Assembly: GCF_900156695.1 (NCBI RefSeq)
Contig: NZ_FTOM01000002.1
Span: 186,001 to 250,000 of the forward strand
Direction: 5' to 3'
Origin: Phaeovulum vinaykumarii
GTDB taxonomy: Bacteria; Pseudomonadota; Alphaproteobacteria; Rhodobacterales; Rhodobacteraceae
DNA: 64,000 bases
The position numbers and the translations under genes were made by a program. The notes under the pieces were generated by a model. The model ran no database searches. It was not told the origin of the DNA and was given only the letters and a program-made list of their open reading frames with translations. Positions 9,813 through 19,006 of this stretch are shown piece by piece (within the stretch, counting starts at the first letter, position 1; every line of letters begins with the position of its first letter).

Positions 9813-10157
9813 TCATTTCCCCACCTTCCACATCGCCCGCCCCTGCCAGTCCGCCGGGAACCCCATCGCCACCGGTTTCGCCACCTCGGCGCCTGCGATC
9901 AGATCGACCAGCCGCCTGCGCCAGCCGCTGTCGGGGGCGATCACATCGATCAGGTGATCCAGCATCACCAGCATGTTGTGCAGGTTGCGGTCGTCCGCCC
10001 CCTTCATCGCAACGGCAAGACGCGCCGGGAATTTCGGCACGCTCATCTTGATGGTGAAGCGGCGGTTCCACAGCCGGCTGTGATGGGCGCAGATGTTGCG
10101 CACATGGCTCAGTTGATCGGCTTTCAGATAGGTTTCGTCGGGATTGGCGTGTTTCAT
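9813..10157 (-). pseudogene. C-terminal remnant of an Abi_2-type abortive infection protein
   Basis: About 114 codons matching only the C-terminal third of Abi-family (AbiD/AbiF-like) proteins: LKADQLSHVRNICAHHSRLW is the hallmark RN-x-CAHH segment, followed by a typical helical end. The N-terminal two thirds are absent; the frame upstream to 10310 reads as unrelated sequence. The fragment is 230 bases from tRNA-Ser, a common integration site, and next to the frameshifted protease, so it looks like debris of a lost defence island. The bases between 10158 and 10385 hold no supportable gene. Confidence 0.7.
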
Positions 10158-10385
10158 CTTCCTGTATCCTAAATGTCGGGCACCGACCATCGATGCCACC
10201 CACGCTAGGAAAATAGGCACCGGCCCTGAAATCGTCGGGTGGAACAGAAGAAAAATTCGGACCGAAGGAACAGGCGCCCTCTGCCGCGCCTCGGAGCAAG
10301 CGCAGATCACATGTTGGGAATGTTGTGGGTATCGCCTGCGATCAACATGCGAAGTTCAATGATTTCAGGCATTTGTCGGGGTATA

Positions 10386-10473
<88 letters not shown>

Positions 10474-10516
10474 GGGGTATGCGGGACCGGGCGGGGGTGC
10501 CGCCCGGCCGCAGGGG

Positions 10517-11704
10517 TCAGACGCCGGCGTCGACGATGGCGCGGGCCAGGATCGGGACGGTGGTCGCGTTCAGCCCGGCGATGTTCAACCGCGAGTCGCC
10601 CACCATGTAGATGGCGTGATCGTCGCGCATCTTCTCGACCTGGCCGGGCGTGGCGCCCAGACGCGAGAACATGCCCCGGTGCCGGGCGATGAAGTCGAAG
10701 CGGTCCGAGTTGGTCAGCTGGCGCAGCTCGGCGGCCAGTTGCTCGCGCAGGGCCAGCATGCCGGTGCGCACCTCCTCGAGCTCGGCCTCCCAATCGGCGC
10801 GCAGCCCCGCATCGGTCAGCACCATCGTCACCAGCCGCGCGCCGTGATCGGGCGCGAAGGAATAGTTCTGCCGGTTGAGATAGGCCATCGTGCCCTGCGC
10901 CAGGTCGCGCGTCGCGGCATCGGGGGTCAGCGCCAGCAGGATGCCGGTGCGCTCGCGGTAGATCCCGAAGTTCTTCGAGCACGACGCCGCGATCAGCATC
11001 TGCGGCAGGCGCGCGGCCAGCAGGCGCGTGCCCGCGGCATCCGCGTCAAGCCCGTCGCCGAAGCCCTGATAGGCCAGATCGACGAGCGGCATGGCGCCCT
11101 TTTCCTCGAGGAGCGCAGCCAGCGCGGCCCAGTCGGTCAGCGTCAGGTTCGCGCCCGTCGGGTTGTGGCAGCAGCCATGCACCAGCACCACGTCGCCGGG
11201 CTGGATCTGGCTCAGGTCGGCCATCATGCCGGCGATGTCGACGCTGCGGGTTTCGGTGTCGAAATAGCGGTAGGGGCGCGTCTTCATGCCCAGATAGGAC
11301 AGGATCGTCAGGTGGTTGGGCCAGGTCGGATCGGACACCCAGATGGTGGCGTCGGGGTTGGCCATGCGGATCAGCTCAAGCCCCTGACGCACCGCACCGG
11401 TGCCGCCCACCGTGGCCAGCGCCGCGACCCGGTCGACCGGCAGCCCGTCGCCCAGGATCAGCCCGGCCATGGCGGCGTGATAGGCCGGCTCGCCCGCCAG
11501 CGCGGTATAGGTCTTGGTGGTCTCGGTCTCCCACAGCCGGCGCTCGGCGTCCTTGACCGCGCGCATCACCGGCGTGTGGCCGGTGGCATCCTTGTAGACG
11601 CCCACGCCGAGGTCGATCTTGGTCTCGCGCGGGTCGGCCCGGAACTGCCCCATCAGGGCCAGGATCTTGTCCGCGGGCTGGGGTTTGAGGGTGTTGAGCA
11701 TCAT
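10517..11704 (-). CDS. Aspartate/aromatic-amino-acid aminotransferase (class I)
   Basis: PLP-dependent transaminase of about 395 residues. The Schiff-base lysine lies in AASCSKNFGIYRER, and the motifs LVHGCCHNPTGANL and the C-terminal R in GDSRLNIAGL are those of the AspC/TyrB group (subfamily I-alpha). It interconverts aspartate or aromatic amino acids with 2-oxo acids. The ATG at 11704 shares ATGA with the stop of the sulfurtransferase gene; a second ATG follows immediately. The pairing with mercaptopyruvate sulfurtransferase fits cysteine transamination to 3-mercaptopyruvate, which this enzyme class can perform; that link is inferred. Confidence 0.9.
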   Translation of the reverse strand: MMLNTLKPQPADKILALMGQFRADPRETKIDLGVGVYKDATGHTPVMRAVKDAERRLWETETTKTYTALAGEPAYHAAMAGLILGDGLPVDRVAALATVGGTGAVRQGLELIRMANPDATIWVSDPTWPNHLTILSYLGMKTRPYRYFDTETRSVDIAGMMADLSQIQPGDVVLVHGCCHNPTGANLTLTDWAALAALLEEKGAMPLVDLAYQGFGDGLDADAAGTRLLAARLPQMLIAASCSKNFGIYRERTGILLALTPDAATRDLAQGTMAYLNRQNYSFAPDHGARLVTMVLTDAGLRADWEAELEEVRTGMLALREQLAAELRQLTNSDRFDFIARHRGMFSRLGATPGQVEKMRDDHAIYMVGDSRLNIAGLNATTVPILARAIVDAGV

Positions 11705-12564
11705 GCGCCCTTTTCGGTCTTGAGAGTAGCGACGGGCAGGTCGTTGAACATGCCCCATTCGGCCCAGGCGCCATCATAGACGGCGTGATTGCGGTGCCCG
11801 ATCCGTTCGAGCGCCAGCGCCAGAATGGCGGCATTGACGCCCGAGCCACAGGTGCAGATCGCGGGTTTGGTTAAATCGACCCCCGCGGCTTCGAAGATCG
11901 CGCGCAGCTCCTCGGGGGATTTCATCGTGCCGTCGGCGTTCATCAGGGTGGCGAAATGCACGTTCCGGGCGCCGGGGACATGGCCCATGCGCAGGCCGGG
12001 GCGGGGTTCGGGCTCGACGCCGGCAAAGCGGCCGGGCGCGCGCGCGTCGATGATCTCCCAGTCGCCCAGCTTCGAGGCGGCGGCGACCTGGGTCACGTCC
12101 TTGATCAGATGCGCCTGGCGTTGCACGGTGATGTGGCGGTCGCGGGTGACGGGGGGCAGATCCTCGACCTCGCGGCCCTCGGCGCGCCATTTCTTCAGCC
12201 CGCCGTCCAGCACGGCGATGTCGGTCTTGCCCATCAGACGGAAGGTCCACCAGACGCGCGGCGCCGAGAAGATGCCCATGCTGTCATAGACCACGACCTG
12301 ATGGCCGTCGCCCACGCCCATCGCCCGCATGCGCGAGATGAATTTCTCGGGCGGGGGGGCCATGTGCGGCAGGCTCGAGCGGTTGTCCGAGATCTCGTCG
12401 ATGTCGAAGAAGCGCGCGCCCGGAATATGGGCTTCGGCATATTCGGCACGGGGATCGCGGGCCATTGTCGGCAGGAACCACGACGCATCGAGAATGCGCA
12501 GGTCGGGGTCCTTGAGATGCGCCTCGAGCCAGTCGGTCGAGACAAGCGTTTTCGGATCGTCCAT
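11701..12564 (-). CDS. sseA: 3-mercaptopyruvate sulfurtransferase (tandem rhodanese)
   Basis: About 287 residues with two rhodanese modules: an inactive N-terminal one (DASWFLPTMARDPRAEY, GARFFDIDEISD) and the catalytic C-terminal one with Cys in CTCGSGVNA. The loop CGSGV is diagnostic for mercaptopyruvate sulfurtransferases rather than thiosulfate rhodaneses. It transfers sulfur from 3-mercaptopyruvate to thiol acceptors or cyanide. ATG at 12564; the frame continues open for a long way upstream but that part is antisense to amtB. Coupled to the aminotransferase gene downstream. Confidence 0.92.
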   Translation of the reverse strand: MDDPKTLVSTDWLEAHLKDPDLRILDASWFLPTMARDPRAEYAEAHIPGARFFDIDEISDNRSSLPHMAPPPEKFISRMRAMGVGDGHQVVVYDSMGIFSAPRVWWTFRLMGKTDIAVLDGGLKKWRAEGREVEDLPPVTRDRHITVQRQAHLIKDVTQVAAASKLGDWEIIDARAPGRFAGVEPEPRPGLRMGHVPGARNVHFATLMNADGTMKSPEELRAIFEAAGVDLTKPAICTCGSGVNAAILALALERIGHRNHAVYDGAWAEWGMFNDLPVATLKTEKGA

Positions 12565-12724
12565 CGCCTGGGGCCCCCTTGACTGCATCGGCCTTCCATA
12601 CCGTCGCTTGGCCCCCCTCGCAAGAGGATCGGGCGCCGGATGGCCCTTGTGGCACAGGGGGCGGGCGACATGTCCGGGGCACGGCGCGCGGCCTCGGAAT
12701 TCGCGCGCCGCCCGCATTGCGCGC

Positions 12725-12750
12725 ATTCGCGGCGACGCGACGCCGCGAAT
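12725..12750. repeat. Perfect 10-bp inverted repeat upstream of amtB
   Basis: ATTCGCGGCG and CGCCGCGAAT around a 6-bp spacer (ACGCGA), ending 120 bases before the amtB start. It could be an operator or part of an RNA hairpin. No T-run follows, so it is not a terminator. Confidence 0.6.
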
Positions 12751-12754
12751 TACG

Positions 12755-12770
12755 GCACTTTGCAAAATGC
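12755..12770. promoter_or_regulatory. Near-palindrome upstream of amtB
   Basis: GCACTTTG and CAAAATGC form a 16-bp palindrome with one mismatched pair, five bases from the GC-rich repeat at 12725-12750. Symmetry and position suggest a transcription-factor site; the factor is unknown. Confidence 0.3.
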
Positions 12771-12870
12771 CCAGCCTTTGGGCGCGGCCTTGTGCATTTG
12801 CCGCTTTCCTTCCCGAACATTCCTGCGATTGCCGGCGCCGCGTGAAAAATGACAAGCGGGGGACAAGGGG

Positions 12871-14049
12871 ATGAACGCGGCAGATACCGCATGGATCATG
12901 GTGGCAACGGCGCTGGTGCTGTTCATGTCGCTGCCGGGGCTGGCGCTGTTCTATGGCGGGCTGGTTCGGGCGCGCAACGTGCTGTCGGTCTACATGCATG
13001 TCTTCTCGATCGCCGCCCTGATGAGCGTGCTGTGGTTCGCGCTGGGCTATTCCATCGCCTTCGGCGAGGCCGGGCCGTTCTGGGGTGGGCTGGGCAAGGC
13101 CTTTCTGGCGGGCGTGGGCCCCGACAACCTGTGGGGCAGCCTGCCCGAGGTGCTGTTCTTCGCCTTCCAGATGACCTTCGCCATCATCACCCCCGCGCTG
13201 ATCGTTGGCGCCTATGTCGAACGCGTGGGCTTCGGCTTCGTGCTGGCCTTCTCGGGGCTGTGGATGCTTCTGGTCTATGCGCCGGTGACGCATTGGATCT
13301 GGGGCGGCGGGATGCTGGCCGATGATGGCATCTTCGGCGCCATCGGCACGCGCGATTTCGCCGGCGGGATCGTGGTGCATGAAACCGCCGGGCTGGCTGC
13401 GCTGCTGTTGGCGGCGATGCTGGGCCCGCGCCAGAACCGCCACACCCCGCCCCACAGCCCCGGCATGGTGGCGATGGGGGCGGGCATGCTCTGGGTCGGC
13501 TGGTTCGGCTTCAACGGCGGCTCGCAGCTGGCCGCGGATGGCGGGGCTGCCATGGCGATCACGGTCACTCATCTGTCGGCGGCGGCGGCTTCGCTGTCCT
13601 GGGCGGCATGGGAGCGCGTGAAATACGGCCGCGCCTCGCTGGTGGGGCTGGTCACCGGCACGATCGCCGGGCTGGCTTCGATCACGCCGGCCTCGGGCTT
13701 TGTCGGCCCGATCGAGGCGCTGGCCATCGGCACCGTGGCCGGCATCCTGTGTCAGGAGGCGGTGAACCTGATCCGCAACCGCGTCGGCATCGACGACACG
13801 CTTGATGTCTTTGCCGTGCATGGTGTGGGCGGCATCTTCGGCACGATCATGATCGCGCTTTTCGGCGCGGGGGCCTGGATCGCGCAACTGGGCGCGCTGG
13901 CCATCGTGGGGGTCTATACGCTGGTGCTGAGCTGGATCATCGCGCGCGGCGTTGCCCTGCTGCTGCCCCTGCGCGTCGATGCCGAGTCGGAGACCAACGG
14001 GCTTGACCTCTCGGCGCATGGTGAACGCGCCTATGACATCGTGTCCTGA
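12871..14049 (+). CDS. amtB: Ammonium transporter AmtB
   Basis: About 392-residue membrane protein with eleven predicted helices and no cleaved signal peptide. It retains the twin-His pair of the pore, in GIVVHETAGLAA and DVFAVHGVGGIFGT, the Phe gate in FQMTFAIITPALIVGAYVER and the site GWFGFNGGS. It conducts ammonium/ammonia into the cell under nitrogen limitation. Unlike most bacterial amtB genes it has no adjacent glnK within this window. It stands alone between a divergent gene and its own terminator, so it is monocistronic. Confidence 0.95.
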   Translation: MNAADTAWIMVATALVLFMSLPGLALFYGGLVRARNVLSVYMHVFSIAALMSVLWFALGYSIAFGEAGPFWGGLGKAFLAGVGPDNLWGSLPEVLFFAFQMTFAIITPALIVGAYVERVGFGFVLAFSGLWMLLVYAPVTHWIWGGGMLADDGIFGAIGTRDFAGGIVVHETAGLAALLLAAMLGPRQNRHTPPHSPGMVAMGAGMLWVGWFGFNGGSQLAADGGAAMAITVTHLSAAAASLSWAAWERVKYGRASLVGLVTGTIAGLASITPASGFVGPIEALAIGTVAGILCQEAVNLIRNRVGIDDTLDVFAVHGVGGIFGTIMIALFGAGAWIAQLGALAIVGVYTLVLSWIIARGVALLLPLRVDAESETNGLDLSAHGERAYDIVS

Positions 14050-14076
14050 TCGGGGCCGAGAAAATCCTTCCAGATC

Positions 14077-14111
14077 AAGGGGGCCGCGCGATTTGCGGGC
14101 CCCCTTTTTTC
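14077..14111 (+). terminator. Rho-independent terminator of amtB
   Basis: A GC-rich stem (GGGGGCC paired with GGCCCCC) with a loop of about 12 bases is followed directly by TTTTTT, 28 bases after the amtB stop. Confidence 0.85.
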
Positions 14112-14228
14112 GTTAACGAGCGGCGTTTTCGGAAAATCGGCCGGGCTCTGGTTACCAAATGTCAACGAACCTGGCCGTAGGTTGCGGGCACTACCGGCGA
14201 CAATCGCCGTGATGAAGGGAAGAATCCC

Positions 14229-15047
14229 ATGGCTCGACTCGGTCTTGTCCGTCTGCTTGTGTTGCTGGCTCTCGCGGGGCCGCTGTTGCTCCCGGCTGCC
14301 GCGCGGGCCGCACCCGATCTTCCGGCAATCTGCGAACGCGTCGCCGAGATGGCCTCGGCCCAAACCGGGGTTCCGGTCTCCGTTCTCAAGGCGATCTCCC
14401 TTACCGAGACGGGGCGGCGCCATAACGGCGCCTTCCGGCCCTGGCCCTGGACCGTCAACATGGAAGGCAAGGGCGTCTGGTTTGACACCGAAGACGACGC
14501 CCGCGCCTATGTCTACAAGGAATACAAGCGCGGCGCGCGCAGCTTCGACGTCGGCTGTTTCCAGATCAATTTCAAATGGCACGGTCACGAATTTTCGTCG
14601 ATCGACGAGATGTTCGACCCGCTGAAGAATGCGCTCTATGCCGGGCGGTTCCTGCGCGATCTCTATGCCGAGACGGGCTCGTGGACCAAGGCGGCGGGGG
14701 CGTATCATTCGCGCACGCCCAAACATGCCAACCGCTATGCCGCGCGGTTCGAGCAGTTGCGCAACCGCTTCGTGGCCGAGGACGGCGCCCCGCGGACCCC
14801 GCGCCTGCCGACCGATCCGGTGATGCGCGCCCGTCAGGACGCCATTCCCACCATTCCCGATATCGTCCTGGCCCAGGCCGAGGCCCAGCGCAGCCGCAAC
14901 GCGCCGCGCGCAGCGCCCCCGCCCGAGCCACGGGTGAATACCTTCCCGCTCCTGCGCACCGGCGGCAATCGCTCGACCGGCTCGCTGGTGCCCCTGGGCC
15001 GTGCGGCGCGTCCGCTGGCCGGTTATTCCCAGACCGCGGTGGAGTGA
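14229..15047 (+). CDS. Lytic transglycosylase, flagellum-associated
   Basis: A 272-residue secreted protein. Residues 1-27 form a signal peptide ending ARA; residues 30-180 form an SLT domain with the catalytic Glu in ISLTETGRR and the motif GCFQINFKWH. The C-terminal 90 residues are Pro/Arg-rich. It cleaves peptidoglycan to let the rod pass. Its stop is four bases before flhA, so it leads the flhA-fliR-flhB operon; a dedicated flagellar transglycosylase (SltF) is known in Rhodobacter, and this placement supports the same job. Confidence 0.88.
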   Translation: MARLGLVRLLVLLALAGPLLLPAAARAAPDLPAICERVAEMASAQTGVPVSVLKAISLTETGRRHNGAFRPWPWTVNMEGKGVWFDTEDDARAYVYKEYKRGARSFDVGCFQINFKWHGHEFSSIDEMFDPLKNALYAGRFLRDLYAETGSWTKAAGAYHSRTPKHANRYAARFEQLRNRFVAEDGAPRTPRLPTDPVMRARQDAIPTIPDIVLAQAEAQRSRNAPRAAPPPEPRVNTFPLLRTGGNRSTGSLVPLGRAARPLAGYSQTAVE

Positions 15048-15051
15048 TCCC

Positions 15052-17139
15052 ATGCCTCCGATGACGCTCAATTCGCTGTTCCGCCCCACCGTCCTTCTGG
15101 CGCTTGCGCTGATGGCGGTGATCGTCATGATGATCCTGCCGATGCCGTCCTGGGTGCTGGACATCGGCCTGGCGGCCTCGTTCGCGCTGGCGATCCTGAT
15201 CTTCACGGTGACGCTGTTCATCGAGCGGCCGCTCGATTTCTCGGCCTTCCCGACGGTGCTGCTGGCCTCGCTGATGCTGCGGCTGTCGCTCAACGTGTCC
15301 TCGACCAAGCTGATCATCGGGCAGGGTCACACCGGCACCAATGCCGCCGGCGACGTCATCCAGGGCTTTGCAAACTTCATCATGGGCGGGTCGGTGCTGA
15401 TCGGTCTGGTGGTGTTCGGCGTCATCCTGATCGTGAACTTCATCGTCATCACCAAGGGCGCGGGCCGGATGGCCGAGGTTGGCGCGCGCTTCGCCCTTGA
15501 CGCCATGCCCGGCAAGCAGCTGGCCATCGACGCCGACATGAACGCCGGCGCCATCGACCACGCCGAGGCCAAGTCGCGGCGCGAGCGCGAACAGGCCGAG
15601 ACAACCTTCTTCGGCTCGCTTGACGGTGCGTCGAAATTCGTCAAGGGCGATGCGGTCGCGGGCCTTCTCATCACGCTGCTGAACCTGGTCATGGGCCTTG
15701 TCATCGGCGTCAGCATGCATGGCATGCCGATCGGCCAGGCGCTGGAAACCTATGCCATCCTGACCGTGGGCGACGGCCTTGTCAGCCAGATCCCGGCGGT
15801 CATCATCTCGATCGCCTCGGCGCTTTTGCTGTCGCGCGGGGGGGCCAAGGGCGCGGCCGATATCGCGCTGTTCCAGCAGCTGGGCAAATATCCCCCGGCG
15901 CTGGTCACGGTGGCGGTGCTGATGGCGCTGTTTGCCTTCGTGCCGGGGCTGCCCTTCGCGCCCTTCATCGCCGGTGCGCTGGCGCTGGGCACGGCGGCCT
16001 ATTTCGTCGATCGGACCGCGCGTCAGGAGGCCGCGAAGAAGGCCGCGCAGATGCCCGCCCCCGAAGCCCCGGCCAAGCACCGCTCGCTGGGCGATGTGCT
16101 CGATCTCGACGAGATCCACGTCGAATTCGCGCCCAACCTCGTGGCGATGGTGCTTGACCCGGCGACCGGCCTCGAGGCGCGCGTGACCAACATGCGCAAC
16201 CATGTGGCGCAGGGCTATGGGCTGATCCTGCCCGAGATCCGCCTGACCGACGACGGCGGGCTGGAGCCGGGCAGCTACCGCATCCGTATCCAGGGGGTCG
16301 AGCAGGCCCGCGACACGCTGCACCCCGAAAAGGTGCTGGCGCTTCTGGCCGACAATCGCGAATTCCTGCCCGCGGGCGAGGATGTTCGCGAACCCGTCTA
16401 TGGCGCGCCTGCCCGCTGGGTGTCGCAGGCCGAACAGGAAGAGGCCGCGCTGGCGGGCTCGACCGTCGTCGGCCCGACCGAGGTGCTGGCGACCCACCTT
16501 CTCGAGGTCATCAAGCGCAACTTCTCGCGGCTTTTGTCGCTGCGCGCGCTGCGCCGGCTGCTGGACGAGGTGGTCAATGTCTCGGACCCCGCGCGCGCCG
16601 ATGCCAACCGCCGCCTGCTCGACGAGCTGATCCCCGACAAGGTGCCGGTCGACCTTCTGCTGTCGGTGCTGCGTCTTCTGCTCGAGGAGCGCGTCTCGAT
16701 CCGCAACCTGCCGCTGATCCTCGAGGCCATCGCCGAAGTGCGCGGGCTGAACAGCCCCGAGGCGATCTGCGAGCACGTCCGCCAGCGCCTGGGCTTCCAG
16801 CTGGTTGCCGAACTGCGCCGCGACGATGGCACGATCCCGCTCCTGCAACTGGCACCCGAATGGGAAGAGACCTTTGCCGCCTATCAGCTGGACGACAGCA
16901 AGGGCTATGGCGATGTCGCCCTGCCGCCCGACAAGTTCAACCGCCTGGCCGTCAACGTGGCCGAGAAACTGGCACGCGTCAGCGAGAACGGCATCTATCC
17001 GGGGGTTGTCACCTCGGCCCGCCGCCGCCGCTTCGTGCGCACGGTGCTGGGCGCCAAGGGGATCTCGGCGCCGGTGCTCAGCTTCGAGGAAATCGGGCTG
17101 GATGCGCGCCCGGCTCTGGTGGGGATGGTGCCGGCGTGA
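15052..17139 (+). CDS. flhA: Flagellar export gate protein FlhA
   Basis: About 695 residues. The N-terminal half carries eight hydrophobic helices including the conserved loop with ITKGAGRMAEVGARFALDAMPGKQLAID; the C-terminal half is the cytoplasmic domain forming the nonameric ring that docks substrates and chaperones. It works with FlhB, FliR, FliQ and FliP in the flagellar type III export gate. ATG at 15052, four bases after the transglycosylase stop; an in-frame GTG further upstream lies inside that gene. The end overlaps fliR by GTGA. Confidence 0.97.
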   Translation: MPPMTLNSLFRPTVLLALALMAVIVMMILPMPSWVLDIGLAASFALAILIFTVTLFIERPLDFSAFPTVLLASLMLRLSLNVSSTKLIIGQGHTGTNAAGDVIQGFANFIMGGSVLIGLVVFGVILIVNFIVITKGAGRMAEVGARFALDAMPGKQLAIDADMNAGAIDHAEAKSRREREQAETTFFGSLDGASKFVKGDAVAGLLITLLNLVMGLVIGVSMHGMPIGQALETYAILTVGDGLVSQIPAVIISIASALLLSRGGAKGAADIALFQQLGKYPPALVTVAVLMALFAFVPGLPFAPFIAGALALGTAAYFVDRTARQEAAKKAAQMPAPEAPAKHRSLGDVLDLDEIHVEFAPNLVAMVLDPATGLEARVTNMRNHVAQGYGLILPEIRLTDDGGLEPGSYRIRIQGVEQARDTLHPEKVLALLADNREFLPAGEDVREPVYGAPARWVSQAEQEEAALAGSTVVGPTEVLATHLLEVIKRNFSRLLSLRALRRLLDEVVNVSDPARADANRRLLDELIPDKVPVDLLLSVLRLLLEERVSIRNLPLILEAIAEVRGLNSPEAICEHVRQRLGFQLVAELRRDDGTIPLLQLAPEWEETFAAYQLDDSKGYGDVALPPDKFNRLAVNVAEKLARVSENGIYPGVVTSARRRRFVRTVLGAKGISAPVLSFEEIGLDARPALVGMVPA

Positions 17140-17915
17140 CCACGACCCTTGCCGAATTGCTGGACCTGACGGTGACCGCGCTTCTGACCGGCTACATCGT
17201 GTTCCTGCGGGTGGGCGGCGCCATGGCGCTGCTGCCCGCCTTCGGCGAGACGATGATCTCGGTGCGGGTGCGGCTGGTGCTGACCGTGGCCTTCACCCTG
17301 ATCATCCTGCCCGCGGTGGCGCCGGTCGTGGCGCCGCTGGTCGACAAGGGCACGGTGATCGGCCTCTTCGTGGTGACGGAACCGATCATCGGCGTGGCGC
17401 TGGGCGCGTTTCTGCGCCTGATGGTTCTGGCGCTCCAGATCACCGGCATGATCGCGGCGCAATCGACTTCGCTGTCGCAGATCTTCGGCGGCACCACCGC
17501 CGAGCCGCAGCCGGCGGTCGGGCATATCCTGACCATGGGCGGGCTGGCGCTGGCGGTGATGATGGGGCTGCATGTGGCCGTGGCGCAGGTGCTGATCGGC
17601 ACCTATGACGTGATGCCGCCCGGCCAGTTCCCCGCGGCCGAGGCCATCCGTGAATGGGGCCTTTCGGGGATCGTCCATGCCTTCCGACTGGCGTTTTCGC
17701 TGGCCGCGCCCTTCGTCGTGGGCGGGCTGATCTACAACATCGCGCTGGGCGCCATCAACCGCGCCATGCCGCAGCTGATGGTGGCCTTCGTCGGTGCGCC
17801 GGCGCTGACCTTCGGCGGTCTGGTCCTGTTGATGCTGGCGCTGCCCACCGCATTGGCCATCTGGCAGGGCGCGTTCCAGGCGATCCTGTCCGATCCGTTC
17901 AGGGTGATCCCATGA
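17136..17915 (+). CDS. fliR: Flagellar biosynthesis protein FliR
   Basis: About 259 residues, six hydrophobic helices, with the conserved GMIAAQSTSLSQIFGG segment of FliR/SpaR export-gate proteins. It forms the helical export gate with FliP and FliQ in the inner membrane. It starts with GTG overlapping the flhA stop and ends in an ATGA overlap with flhB, so flhA-fliR-flhB is one tightly coupled unit. Confidence 0.95.
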   Translation: MTTTLAELLDLTVTALLTGYIVFLRVGGAMALLPAFGETMISVRVRLVLTVAFTLIILPAVAPVVAPLVDKGTVIGLFVVTEPIIGVALGAFLRLMVLALQITGMIAAQSTSLSQIFGGTTAEPQPAVGHILTMGGLALAVMMGLHVAVAQVLIGTYDVMPPGQFPAAEAIREWGLSGIVHAFRLAFSLAAPFVVGGLIYNIALGAINRAMPQLMVAFVGAPALTFGGLVLLMLALPTALAIWQGAFQAILSDPFRVIP

Positions 17916-19006
17916 GTGAAGGCGGCGACGACGACGACGAATCCAAGGAACACGAGCCAACAGAGCGAAAGCTCCAGGAAGCCCGAAAGAAGGGCGAGCT
18001 TGTCAAGTCCAACGACATCAACGTGGCGGCCTCGTATGGGGGGCTTCTGATTGCTGCGCTGGGGCTGGGTGCGGCCAGCCTGCGCGAATTCGGCTCGACC
18101 CTGATGGTCGTGCTGGACCAATCCGACCGGCTGTCGCATCTGTTCCTGGCTGATGGGTCGGCGCTTTCGGGCGGCTTGATCGGCAAGGTTCTGGTGGGCA
18201 TCGGCGTGTGGTTCGTGCTGCCGCTGGTGCTGGTGATCCTGTCGCTGGTGGCCCAACGCGCCATCGTCTTCGCCCCCGAGAAGCTCAAGCCCAAGCTGTC
18301 GCGCGTCAATCCGATCAGCAACGCCAAGCAGAAGTTCGGTCGCTCCGGCCTGTTCGAATTCGCCAAATCCTTCGTCAAGCTGCTCATCATCGCGGCGATC
18401 CTGGCCTGGTTCCTGATGAGCCGGGCGCCGCGGGTTCTGATGACCCAGGCGCTCGAGCCGCAGCAGGTGATGATCGTCCTGTCGAAGCTGATCCTCGAAT
18501 TCCTGTTCATCGTCTTCATCTTCGCCGCCGTCATGGGCGCGATCGACTATCTGTGGCAGCGCGCCGAATTCCTGCGCCGCAACCGCATGAGCCGCAAGGA
18601 GCTGATGGACGAGTTCAAGCAATCCGAGGGCGACCCCCATCTCAAGAGCCAGCGCCGCCAGCGGGCCGTCGAAATCGCCACCAACCAGATGCTGGCCGAT
18701 GTGAAGAAGGCCGATGTGGTCATCGTCAACCCGACACACTATGCCGTGGCGCTGCAATGGCAGCGCGGCTCGGGCCGGGCGCCGGTCTGCGTGGCCAAGG
18801 GGGTCGACGAGATCGCCGCGCGCATCCGCGAGAAGGCCAGCGAGCACGGCATCCCGCTGCGGTCCGACCCGCCCACGGCGCGCGCGCTCTATGCCTCGGT
18901 CGAGATCGGCCAGGAGATCGAGCCCGAACATTACAAGCCCGTGGCCGCCGCCATCCGCTTTGCCGAGAAGATGCGCCGCCGCGCCAAGGAAAGAGGGGCC
19001 AGATGA
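17912..19006 (+). CDS. flhB: Flagellar export switch protein FlhB
   Basis: About 364 residues. A very acidic start (SEGGDDDDESKEHE) leads into the conserved PTERKLQEARKKGELVKSND, then four helices, then the cytoplasmic domain with the self-cleavage site NPTH in VVIVNPTHYAVAL. Cleavage after Asn switches export from rod/hook to filament substrates. ATG overlaps the end of fliR; the stop overlaps the next gene by four bases. Confidence 0.97.
   Translation: MSEGGDDDDESKEHEPTERKLQEARKKGELVKSNDINVAASYGGLLIAALGLGAASLREFGSTLMVVLDQSDRLSHLFLADGSALSGGLIGKVLVGIGVWFVLPLVLVILSLVAQRAIVFAPEKLKPKLSRVNPISNAKQKFGRSGLFEFAKSFVKLLIIAAILAWFLMSRAPRVLMTQALEPQQVMIVLSKLILEFLFIVFIFAAVMGAIDYLWQRAEFLRRNRMSRKELMDEFKQSEGDPHLKSQRRQRAVEIATNQMLADVKKADVVIVNPTHYAVALQWQRGSGRAPVCVAKGVDEIAARIREKASEHGIPLRSDPPTARALYASVEIGQEIEPEHYKPVAAAIRFAEKMRRRAKERGAR

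Larger units (their letters stand above)
12565..12870. other. Intergenic region between sseA and amtB
   Basis: 306 bases between divergent genes with no supportable coding sequence. It must hold both promoters. Two inverted repeats are visible at 12725-12750 and 12755-12770 (listed separately). I saw no convincing sigma-54 site, although ammonium transporters often use one. Confidence 0.7.

Noticed and set aside
12565-14019. Upstream extension of the sseA frame through amtB
   Set aside because: Antisense to amtB and of odd composition; the ATG at 12564 gives the standard sulfurtransferase start.
14172-14185. TGGCCGTAGGTTGC resembling a sigma-54 promoter before the transglycosylase gene
   Set aside because: The GG-to-GC spacing is 9 instead of the required 10 bases, and the flanks deviate from TGGCAC-N5-TTGC.
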